Source of the DNA: Planctomycetota bacterium
GTDB taxonomy: Bacteria > Planctomycetota > Phycisphaerae > WQYP01
DNA: 9,162 bases
NCBI GenBank assembly: GCA_023489375.1
Contig: JAMDCX010000046.1
Span: 1 to 9,162, forward strand
Direction: 5' to 3'
In this document: positions 1 to 5,811 of the stretch, one piece after another
Layout: each line of letters opens with the position of its first letter
How positions within the stretch are numbered: position 1 is the stretch's first letter
Made by a program: the position numbers and the translations under genes
Notes under the pieces: generated by a model
What the model was told of the DNA's origin: nothing
What the model saw: only the letters and a program-made list of their open reading frames with translations
Database searches by the model: none

Positions 1-79
1 GCTAATATCAATGATTCATAACGGTATAAACAATAGAGGTAATGGAGATCATCGGAAAATTCCTGACCACAGTGCTAAA

Positions 80-108
80 CCTCTACGTTCCTCCGCTTCC
101 TCCGTGGT
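80..108. repeat. Degenerate 9-10 bp tandem repeat, block A (3 units)
   Basis: Three consecutive units read CCTCTACGTT (80-89), CCTCCGCTT (90-98) and CCTCCGTGGT (99-108), followed by AAAT. They are in register but imperfect. No convincing gene covers this stretch. A second block with the same three-unit design lies at 127-153. The repeat is read directly from the sequence; its function is unknown. Confidence 0.6.
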
Positions 109-126
109 AAATATTAATGAACAATA

Positions 127-153
127 TTCTTTGCGTTCTTGGCTTTTTTGCGG
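127..153. repeat. Degenerate 9-bp tandem repeat, block B (3 units)
   Basis: Three 9-bp units, TTCTTTGCG (127-135), TTCTTGGCT (136-144) and TTTTTGCGG (145-153), are followed by TTCAA. Like block A, the block has three pyrimidine-start units with a YGYG-like core and ends in GGT plus an A-rich tail, so the two blocks may be diverged members of one family. It lies about 120 bp upstream of the speA start, in the leader or promoter region. No function can be assigned. Confidence 0.6.
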
Positions 154-182
154 TTCAATAGTGGTTCACAATTTGGCTAACT

Positions 183-218
183 GCGGGCGATGTTGGTGGC
201 CAGGCTGTGAACGGTTAC
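183..218 (-). repeat. 36-bp dispersed repeat, copy 1 (inverted relative to copy 2)
   Basis: The reverse complement of this segment matches 9037-9072 at 32 of 36 positions without gaps, and all four differences are transitions. The first 12 bases of the match (GTAACCGTTCAC) and a central ten (ACCAACATCG) are identical. Both copies are intergenic and both sit beside short tandem repeats. Two such matches at opposite ends of a 9-kb window cannot be chance, so this is probably a family of dispersed intergenic elements. No transposase is nearby. Confidence 0.8.
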
Positions 219-228
219 GGGTATTCCA

Positions 229-249
229 ATGGGCGCAATAAACGCCCAT
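229..249 (+). other. Hairpin in the speA 5' leader
   Basis: ATGGGCG (229-235) is perfectly complementary to CGCCCAT (243-249) around a 7-nt A-rich loop. It ends 23 nt before the chosen speA start codon. There is no U-tract after it, so it is not a typical intrinsic terminator. It could shape the speA leader mRNA, but no regulatory role is shown. Confidence 0.45.
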
Positions 250-272
250 GCAAAATGGGAGTCACAAAGGTG

Positions 273-2195
273 ATGAATCTTTCTACCGGCTGGTCCCTTC
301 AGGATTCCATGGATATCTACGGTATCAACAACTGGGGTAAGGGATATTTTTCCATCAACCCGGAGGGCCATGTGGCGGTGCATCCGGAAAAAAATCCGCA
401 GCGCTCCATTGATCTGAAAAAACTGGTGGACCAATTGATTATGCGGGACATCCAATTGCCCACGCTGATCCGTTTCAATGGCATACTCCGGCACCGCCTG
501 GCGGAAATACACGAGGCCTTTCAAAACGCCATTCAGGAAAATAATTACCAGGGCCAATATCTGTGCGTGTATCCCATTAAAGTCAATCAACAGCGGCATG
601 TCGTCGAGGAAATTCTGGAAGTCGGCGCTCCTTACGGCTGGGGGCTGGAAGCCGGCAGTAAACCCGAATTACTGGTGGTGCTGGCTCTGACCAACGGCAA
701 AGACACCCCGATTATCTGCAATGGCTTTAAGGATGATGAATTTATTGAAACCGTGGTGCTGGCGCAAAAACTGGGCAAAAAAATTATTCCGGTTATTGAA
801 AAATTCACCGAATTGGAACTTCTGCTTAAATACGGTGAAAAACATGGCGTACGCCCGCAAATGGGCATGCGCGTCAAACTGGCCACCCGCGGCAGCGGCC
901 GTTGGGAATCCTCCGGCGGCGCCCGCAGCAAATTCGGTCTTTTTGTGGCGGAAATATTACGCGCTCTGGATTATCTCAAGTCGCGTAACATGCAGGACTG
1001 CCTCAAGCTGCTGCACTTTCATCTCGGCAGTCAGATAACCAACATCCGTACCGTCAAGAACGCCTTGAATGAAGCCGCCCGGGTTTATTGTGAACTCGCC
1101 CGCGCCGGCGCCGGCATGGAATATCTGGATGTCGGCGGCGGACTGGGCGTGGATTATGACGGCAGTCAGACCAATTTTGAATCCTCCACCAACTATACCC
1201 TGCGCGAATACGCCGGAGACGTGGTCTTCCGCATCCAATCCGTGTGTGATGAGTGCGGCGTGAAACATCCGACCATCCTCAGTGAAAGCGGGCGGGCGAT
1301 GGTGGCCTACCACAGCCTGCTGATATTTAATGTGCTGGGTGTCAGTGGTTTTGATTATTTTGATGTGCCGCATGAACTGCCGGCAGGCGAAGATATTCCC
1401 CAGCCGGTCCAGGACCTGTTCGATTCGTGGCGGGATGTGAACAAAAAAAACTTTCTGGAAGTATATCACGACGCGTCGCAACAGCGCGACGAGGCGTTGA
1501 ATTTATTCAACCTGGGCTATTTGAGTCTGGAATTGCGCAGCCTTACGGAAAAACTGTACTGGAGTGTGTGCGGAAAAATCTTAAAAGTCCTCAAGGAAAT
1601 TGAGTATGTCGGGGATGACTTTGAGACCCTGGAATCGCAGCTCTCCGACACCTATTTTTGCAACTTCTCGCTGTTCCAGTCCATGCCCGATTCATGGGCC
1701 ATCAACCAGCTTTTCCCCATTATGCCCATTCACCGCCTGGCCGAAGAGCCGACGCGCCGCGGGGTGCTGGCGGATATCACGTGTGACAGCGATGGAAAAA
1801 TCGACTGTTTTATCGACCTGCGGGATGTGAAAAAGACGCTGGAACTGCACGAATACAATGGTTCCGATTATTTCATCGGGGCTTTTCTCGTGGGAGCGTA
1901 CCAGGAAATCCTCGGCGATCTGCACAATCTGCTGGGCGATACCAACGCGGTGCATGTCGAACTTGATGCGGCGGGGGAAATTCACGTCGATGAGATCGTG
2001 CGCGGTGATTCCGTGCGCGAAGTATTGCAATACGTGCAGTATAATACCGATGAACTCATGGGTCGGATGCACCGGGATGTGGAACGCGCGGTACGCGAAA
2101 AAACCATTTCTATTGAAGAATCCGCTCTGCTGCTGCGGTTCTATGATTCCGGACTGCGGGGATATACCTATCTTGAGGAACCGCATGAACGTTGA
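273..2195 (+). CDS. speA: Biosynthetic arginine decarboxylase (SpeA)
   Basis: This PLP-dependent enzyme converts arginine to agmatine plus CO2, the first step of the agmatine route to putrescine and spermidine. The 640-residue length fits the SpeA branch of fold-type III decarboxylases (about 630-660). The opening YGI-WG-YF-IN-GH pattern (residues 16-33) is typical of SpeA. YPIKVNQ carries the expected Schiff-base lysine at about residue 103. HFHLGSQ lies at about 248-254, the phosphate-binding GGGLGVDYDG at about 288-297, and ESGRA at about 338. ITCDSDGKID (about 503-512) contains the cysteine of the decarboxylase active site. The ATG at 273 is preferred because homology starts just after it; AAAGG at 266-270 is only 2 nt upstream, so the ribosome site is weak or unusual. 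ATG 255 and GTG 207 are in frame, but GTG 207 would translate the hairpin and part of the 36-bp repeat. No agmatinase or agmatine deiminase gene is in the window. Confidence 0.95.
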   Translation: MNLSTGWSLQDSMDIYGINNWGKGYFSINPEGHVAVHPEKNPQRSIDLKKLVDQLIMRDIQLPTLIRFNGILRHRLAEIHEAFQNAIQENNYQGQYLCVYPIKVNQQRHVVEEILEVGAPYGWGLEAGSKPELLVVLALTNGKDTPIICNGFKDDEFIETVVLAQKLGKKIIPVIEKFTELELLLKYGEKHGVRPQMGMRVKLATRGSGRWESSGGARSKFGLFVAEILRALDYLKSRNMQDCLKLLHFHLGSQITNIRTVKNALNEAARVYCELARAGAGMEYLDVGGGLGVDYDGSQTNFESSTNYTLREYAGDVVFRIQSVCDECGVKHPTILSESGRAMVAYHSLLIFNVLGVSGFDYFDVPHELPAGEDIPQPVQDLFDSWRDVNKKNFLEVYHDASQQRDEALNLFNLGYLSLELRSLTEKLYWSVCGKILKVLKEIEYVGDDFETLESQLSDTYFCNFSLFQSMPDSWAINQLFPIMPIHRLAEEPTRRGVLADITCDSDGKIDCFIDLRDVKKTLELHEYNGSDYFIGAFLVGAYQEILGDLHNLLGDTNAVHVELDAAGEIHVDEIVRGDSVREVLQYVQYNTDELMGRMHRDVERAVREKTISIEESALLLRFYDSGLRGYTYLEEPHER

Positions 2196-2265
2196 AAAAT
2201 GGCATCTGGCGCGCTACCGCAACCGGCGCGCGGTCTTACCGGGTTTGGACAACGGCTATGCGTAA
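2185..2265 (+). CDS. Possible 26-codon coupling ORF between speA and psd
   Basis: An ATG at 2185 opens a 26-residue reading frame, MNVEKWHLARYRNRRAVLPG then LDNGYA, ending with TAA at 2263-2265. It has a good ribosome site, GAGG at 2175-2178, six bases before the ATG. It starts inside the last codons of speA and ends across the psd start codon (ATGCGTAA), so it bridges the two genes. psd itself has a poor Shine-Dalgarno site, so translation of this ORF could carry ribosomes to the psd start. The peptide is basic and resembles nothing I recognise. It may instead be only a translational-coupling device, or a chance ORF. Confidence 0.4.
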   Translation: MNVEKWHLARYRNRRAVLPGLDNGYA

Positions 2266-2935
2266 GCAGCGGGTTTGGTTTCCACTTTCCCTTTTGGCCT
2301 GGCGCTATTGGCTGCCCATGCTGACCACCGGTGCCTTGATGATGGGTATTCTTGTTTTTGTCACGCCGGTACTGGCGGTCCTGGTGGCCGTTATGACACT
2401 GGCGTGCATGTTATTTTTCCGGGACCCGCCGCGGGCCATTCCCGAACAACCGGGACTGATGGTTTCACCGGCTGACGGAACAATTGTGGAAATTACCCGA
2501 TTGGAACGATACGACGGTCTAAGCGGGCCGGCTTTGCGCCTCGGGATATTTTTAAGCGTATTGGATGTGCATATTAACAGAAGTCCCTGTGCGGGTGTGG
2601 TGGCATCAACGCACTTTACGCCGGGCGAATTTCTGGATGCCCGGAATCCGCAGGCCGGCATGCGCAATCAATCCAACACCCTGGTATTAAAGGTTTCGTC
2701 CATGGCGGATCATCCACCTGTAGCCATTGTCCGGCAGATTGTCGGGGCCATCGCCCGCCGGATCATCTGCAACGCCACCGCGGGGACACCCTTGCAGCGG
2801 GGAGAACGGTTTGGCATCATTGTGTTTGGCAGCCGCACGGAATTAATTGTTCCTGATCCTGAGGCGTGGGAATGTCTTGTCCATATTGGGCAACATGTCC
2901 AAGGCGGAACTACAGCGTTGTTGCGCCGCCGTTAA
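2258..2935 (+). CDS. psd: Phosphatidylserine decarboxylase, short (Psd-A-like) proenzyme
   Basis: This enzyme decarboxylates phosphatidylserine to phosphatidylethanolamine at the inner membrane, using a pyruvoyl group made by self-cleavage. The 225-residue length fits the short bacterial Psd class rather than the roughly 300-residue E. coli type. A hydrophobic hairpin spans about residues 18-52, followed by FFRDPPR (53-59). SPADG has the catalytic Asp at about 73, and the VLDVHINR segment has His at about 105. FGSR gives the Gly191-Ser192 cleavage site that generates the beta chain and the pyruvoyl-bearing alpha chain. QIVGAIARR and QRGERFG are also family-typical. ATG 2258 was chosen because homologues begin with a short polar stretch before the membrane hairpin; a TTG at 2192 would add 22 unlikely residues. 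It follows speA in the same transcript, while pssA, a frequent psd neighbour, is absent. An archaetidylserine-type substrate cannot be excluded from sequence. Confidence 0.92.
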   Translation: MRKQRVWFPLSLLAWRYWLPMLTTGALMMGILVFVTPVLAVLVAVMTLACMLFFRDPPRAIPEQPGLMVSPADGTIVEITRLERYDGLSGPALRLGIFLSVLDVHINRSPCAGVVASTHFTPGEFLDARNPQAGMRNQSNTLVLKVSSMADHPPVAIVRQIVGAIARRIICNATAGTPLQRGERFGIIVFGSRTELIVPDPEAWECLVHIGQHVQGGTTALLRRR

Positions 2936-3903
2936 TGATTGATATTCGGGATGAACATCCGAAACAGTGGATCCTGCATGGCGGTTTCAAACGCCACCGT
3001 GCCGGAGACGCCGCCACCCATGGCGTTGGGCGCATTGTGATATTCAACCTGCGACATCCATTCAACGTGACCATCCCAGAAGCCGAGATGCCCGCCGCCG
3101 TCGTGGCGGGAACTTAAATAATCGCCGGGGTTGTAACCGATCGGATCCATAACCTCATCGTTGAAATCGGATAATTGCGCGGATTCTTCAATAAATACCA
3201 GAAACCGGGGATTGGTAATTGTGGCATCGCGAATTGGATAGCTCCACGGCGTACTGTAGGTTCCGGTTCCACCGCCGGCCGCATTGCCAAATATGGTCGG
3301 TAAAACTTTGGCCTGTGAATTCAACAGCGAATTGACTGAATAACTCCAGAAACCACCCGACCCCGGCCCGATCGGCAGCACGGTGCGGCCATCCGCGGCC
3401 ATGCGCACGGCATTCGGACTGGTACGATATCCGTTATCCACCGGACACATAAATACCCGCGCAAATTTATTATGCAAGGGGTTAAGATCAAGCGTTGCGG
3501 CAATGCTGTTGGGCGCTGCGGCGCCCGCCAGGAGATCCGGTACCATGGGTGCCTGTGGAATTCCGGCCATAAACGGATATAACGCTCCATAATATAAATT
3601 GTAATCCGCCTGCGTATCCCACACGCTTTGTTCCACAGACGATGGATTGGTGGCACTGTTCTCCACATGCGGAAACAAAATCCCATTGAGAGGAAAATAA
3701 CCGTTGTTGGTCTGCACATATTCGCGCAGCCCGGTGAGTAATTGCCGGATATTGCTTTCGCAAACCACCGCGTTGGCAGCGCCTCGCGCCTGGGCCAGCG
3801 CCGGCAGAAGGATGGAAATTAACAGCGCAATGATGGAAATGACCACCAATAGTTCGATGAGGGTAAAAGCCCGCGGTCTACAAATTGTTTTATTTCGCAT
3901 CAT
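2932..3903 (-). CDS. Type II secretion/prepilin-like protein with H-X9-DG domain
   Basis: This is a pseudopilin-type secreted or surface protein of 323 residues. A short basic leader ends at A12, followed by FTLIELLVVISIIALLISIL. Prepilin peptidase is expected to cut between A12 and F13, with the conserved Glu (E17) at mature position 5. The hydrophobic helix to about residue 34 would anchor the protein in the inner membrane or in a pilus-like assembly. The C-terminal part has HDGGGHLGFWDG, with His267, nine residues, then Asp277-Gly278: an exact H-X9-DG motif as in the prepilin-associated families of PVC bacteria. The middle is rich in Gly, Asn and Pro, with two Cys (C48, C153). GGAG at 3908-3911 suits the second ATG (3900) slightly better than the first (3903). 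No secretion or pilus assembly gene is adjacent, so it is an orphan gene of unknown role. Its stop codon overlaps that of the convergent psd gene. Confidence 0.88.
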   Translation of the reverse strand: MMRNKTICRPRAFTLIELLVVISIIALLISILLPALAQARGAANAVVCESNIRQLLTGLREYVQTNNGYFPLNGILFPHVENSATNPSSVEQSVWDTQADYNLYYGALYPFMAGIPQAPMVPDLLAGAAAPNSIAATLDLNPLHNKFARVFMCPVDNGYRTSPNAVRMAADGRTVLPIGPGSGGFWSYSVNSLLNSQAKVLPTIFGNAAGGGTGTYSTPWSYPIRDATITNPRFLVFIEESAQLSDFNDEVMDPIGYNPGDYLSSRHDGGGHLGFWDGHVEWMSQVEYHNAPNAMGGGVSGTVAFETAMQDPLFRMFIPNINH

Positions 3904-4084
3904 ACATCTCCATACTTACTTCCGGAGCGCCATACTGACGGTCCGATGATAAAAACGATGGCATGACATACATTCCACGAACATTCCACACCATGTCGTC
4001 CAGGCTTACGCCCTTAATAATGTATAACGCACAAACTTCGCCGTTGATGCAAAAGACCTTCTTTATAATCGTTAACGTGTCCAT
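3890..4084 (-). CDS. Possible small protein upstream of the pseudopilin gene
   Basis: This 64-codon frame starts at an ATG (4084-4082) and ends at a TAA lying 11-14 bases inside the pseudopilin gene, so the two would be translationally coupled. The predicted peptide has a mixed composition (ingredients include CINGEVCALYIIKG and DDMVWNVRGMYVMP) and is not low-complexity. An in-frame TAA sits four codons upstream of the ATG, so it is not the open end of a longer gene. There is no clear Shine-Dalgarno site before the ATG. I recognise no family. It might be a real small gene, a remnant, or leader sequence that happens to stay open. Confidence 0.35.
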   Translation of the reverse strand: MDTLTIIKKVFCINGEVCALYIIKGVSLDDMVWNVRGMYVMPSFLSSDRQYGAPEVSMEMYDAK

Positions 4085-4149
4085 AATTGCGAATTATTAG
4101 TAAACAGGATGGAATCTGGAGTGCAAAATACGGTAAGGGGCCGCGCCGC

Positions 4150-4198
4150 AATAAGTAATGAGTAATAAGTAAAAAGTAATGAGTAATGAATAATGAGT
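4150..4198. repeat. Heptamer tandem array, 7 units of AATRART
   Basis: Seven contiguous in-phase heptamers run AATAAGT, AATGAGT, AATAAGT, AAAAAGT, AATGAGT, AATGAAT, AATGAGT. All fit AATRART except the fourth unit, AAAAAGT. The array lies between the divergent pseudopilin and serS genes, upstream of serS. Stop codons are frequent on the plus strand; the minus strand stays open and gives a repetitive ITHY-type translation that is not a real protein. Three units of the same family occur at 9089-9109. Comparable short heptamer repeats are known from intergenic DNA of other bacteria such as cyanobacteria, and could arise by slipped-strand replication. Confidence 0.85.
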
Positions 4199-4223
4199 AA
4201 AACGCAGGAGTTATATGATAAGC

Positions 4224-4241
4224 CGGCCAGCCTGCTGGCCG
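4224..4241. repeat. GGCC-centred palindrome next to the heptamer array
   Basis: CGGCCAG (4224-4230) pairs perfectly with CTGGCCG (4235-4241) around a CCTG loop, giving a strong 7-bp GC-rich stem. It starts 25 bp after the last heptamer. A GGCC-rich element also follows the heptamers near 9110, so the two parts may belong to one composite intergenic repeat. There is no U-tract, so it is not a typical terminator. Confidence 0.6.
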
Positions 4242-4264
4242 CTGGATAAAAGGGGGCACGCGAG

Positions 4265-4316
4265 CCGGTGGGTTTATCCCACCGGAAAATGTTAACCGTC
4301 AGGTTTATCCCACCGG
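4265..4316. repeat. Hairpin with duplicated right arm (GGTTTATCCCACCGG twice)
   Basis: CCGGTGGG (4265-4272) pairs perfectly with CCCACCGG (4278-4285) across a 5-nt TTTAT loop. The 15-mer GGTTTATCCCACCGG occurs at 4271-4285 and again exactly at 4302-4316, 31 bp apart. The left arm can therefore pair with either of two right arms, and only one pairing can form at a time. The element lies about 150 bp before serS. It could be a mobile short repeat with a partial duplication, or a structured serS leader if transcription starts upstream. Neither is shown. Confidence 0.65.
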
Positions 4317-4464
4317 GATGTTAAATATTACTTCCGCCGCCATTATTTCGTCGCGAGTGGTAAGTTGCGTGGCCGCCCGGAAGCACCTGCGGAAGCGGAC
4401 GCGGCGACTGAATCTGGAATAATTGTTATCATATCGGCGGTTTTTATGGTTTGGATGGTTTTTT
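4317..4464 (+). promoter_or_regulatory. Presumed serS promoter/leader region (no clear sites)
   Basis: The 148 bp before serS should hold the promoter or leader of the serS-transporter operon, because the gene on the other side points away. An AT-rich stretch around 4418-4436 (AATAATTGTTATCATAT) could contain a -10 element, but I see no convincing -35 hexamer at the right distance. GGATGG at 4453-4458, six bases before the ATG, is the likely ribosome site. No T-box-like specifier or antiterminator structure is recognisable. Confidence 0.3.
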
Positions 4465-5802
4465 ATGCTGGACATGCGGTTTATCCGGGAAAATCCCGAC
4501 CTGGTGCGGGACGGAGCACAGGCGAAAAATATTTCCGTTGATCTTGACGGCTTATTGGAATTGGATGCGCGCTGGCGCGAATTGCAACAGCGGCTGCAGG
4601 AATTGGCCACCGAGCAGAACAAAATCAACCGGGAAATCGGCCCCTTGATGGGGCGGTTAAAAAGCGAAAAAGATACGGTTCAACGGACCGCATTAGAAGC
4701 CCAGGTGGCCGCGCTGCGCCAGCGCCCGACGCAAATCAAGCAGGAATCCGTAGACCTTCAGGAGCGCCTTAAAGCGTTGCAACCGGAAATTGACGCGCGA
4801 TTGCTGACCATTCCCCAGCCTCCGGATGCCGACGTACCGCGTGGGAAATCATCGGAAGACAATGTGGAATTGCGGAAATGGGGAACGGTTGAACCTTTTG
4901 CGTTTCCAGTACGCAGCCACGTGGATCTCGGAGAGCAACTGGGCCTCTTTGATGTTCCGCGCGGGGTGCGGCTGGCCGGATCACGCAGTTATTTTCTCAC
5001 CGGCGCCGGGGCTCTGCTGCATCAGGCGGTACTGCGGCTGGCCATGGACATGATGATATTTGAAAAAGGTTTTACACCCCTGATTGTCCCGGTGCTGGTG
5101 CGTGAGGCGGCCATGCGCGGCACCGGTTTTTTCCCCGCCGGACGGGAACAGGCGTATCGGGTGGGGGAACTTACTGAAATCGGAGAGGATGAGCGTTTTC
5201 TCACCGGAACGGGAGAAGTGGGCCTGACCGCCTTTCACATGGATGAAATTCTTGAAGAAGCCCAGTTGCCGCGGAAACTGGTTACTCAAAGCACCTGCTT
5301 CCGGCGGGAAGCTGGCACCTATGGTAAAGATACTTCCGGCCTGTATCGTATTCATCAATTTGATAAGGTAGAACAGGTGATTATTTGCCGTAATGACCGT
5401 GACGAGTCCATACACTGGCACCAGCAGATTCTGGCCAACAGTGAGCTTCTGCTGCAACGGCTGAAGCTGCCGTATCGGGTCATGCAATGCTGCACCGGCG
5501 ATCTGGGGCCGAAGAATGCTTCCATGATTGATATCGAGACCTGGATGCCGTCGCGTCAGGCCTATGGGGAAACCCACAGCGCCAGCCGGCTGTATGAATT
5601 TCAGGCCCGGCGCTGTCAGATGCGCTACCGCGACGCCCAGGGACGGGTGCAATACTGCCATACACTTAATAACACCGTGGTGGCCAGTCCGCGCATCTTG
5701 ATTCCAATTTTGGAATTATATCAGAATGCCGATGGCACCGTACGCGTACCCGAAGCGCTGCGGCCCTATATGAACGGCATGGAGATCATTGCTCACCCAT
5801 AA
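4465..5802 (+). CDS. serS: Seryl-tRNA synthetase
   Basis: This class II synthetase charges tRNA-Ser (and tRNA-Sec) with serine in the cytoplasm. The 445 residues are close to the usual bacterial length of about 425. The N-terminal MLDMRFIRENPDLVRDG is typical, followed by a long charged coiled-coil arm (about residues 25-108) that holds the tRNA variable arm. Motif 2 is CFRREAGTYGKDTSGLYRIHQFDKVE (about 278-303). GETHSASRLYEFQARR (about 368-383) matches the serine-site region. Motif 3 is HTLNNTVVASPR (about 399-410), with the essential Arg kept but Asn-Thr-Val in place of the common Gly-Ser-Gly. The ending, PEALRPYMNGMEII, is normal. The start at 4465 matches family N-termini and has GGATGG upstream; the in-frame codon at 4423 would add 14 atypical residues. 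It appears to head an operon with a sugar transporter, 9 nt downstream. Confidence 0.96.
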   Translation: MLDMRFIRENPDLVRDGAQAKNISVDLDGLLELDARWRELQQRLQELATEQNKINREIGPLMGRLKSEKDTVQRTALEAQVAALRQRPTQIKQESVDLQERLKALQPEIDARLLTIPQPPDADVPRGKSSEDNVELRKWGTVEPFAFPVRSHVDLGEQLGLFDVPRGVRLAGSRSYFLTGAGALLHQAVLRLAMDMMIFEKGFTPLIVPVLVREAAMRGTGFFPAGREQAYRVGELTEIGEDERFLTGTGEVGLTAFHMDEILEEAQLPRKLVTQSTCFRREAGTYGKDTSGLYRIHQFDKVEQVIICRNDRDESIHWHQQILANSELLLQRLKLPYRVMQCCTGDLGPKNASMIDIETWMPSRQAYGETHSASRLYEFQARRCQMRYRDAQGRVQYCHTLNNTVVASPRILIPILELYQNADGTVRVPEALRPYMNGMEIIAHP

Positions 5803-5811
5803 GGCAAGGTG

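Noticed and set aside
11..241. 76-codon plus-strand ORF before speA
   Set aside because: It runs through the tandem repeats and the 36-bp repeat, has no ribosome site and shows no protein-like pattern.
207..272. GTG 207 or ATG 255 as the speA start
   Set aside because: The added residues have no family homology; GTG 207 lies inside the 36-bp repeat and would make the leader hairpin coding.
957..1481. Long antisense ORFs such as this one and those at 177-599, 1692-2186, 4981-5661 and 7530-8045
   Set aside because: They lie opposite well-supported genes and have compositions expected from reverse translation of those genes; no domain is recognisable.
2192..2257. TTG 2192 as the psd start
   Set aside because: It adds 22 residues unlike the Psd N-terminus; ATG 2258 places the membrane hairpin correctly.
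4092..4126. Minus-strand promoter (TTGCAC at 4126-4121, TAATAA near 4099) for the 64-codon ORF and pseudopilin gene
   Set aside because: The spacing to the -10-like element is about 21 bp and the hexamers match poorly, so it is not reported as a feature.
4150..4198. CRISPR array
   Set aside because: The units are contiguous 7-mers without spacers, and no cas gene is present.
4014..4259. 81-codon minus-strand ORF
   Set aside because: Its body is the translation of the heptamer array (repeated ITHY-like words) and it overlaps the start of the 64-codon ORF; it is a repeat artefact.
4317..4464. T-box or other riboswitch before serS
   Set aside because: No T-box consensus, specifier loop or terminator with U-tract can be recognised.
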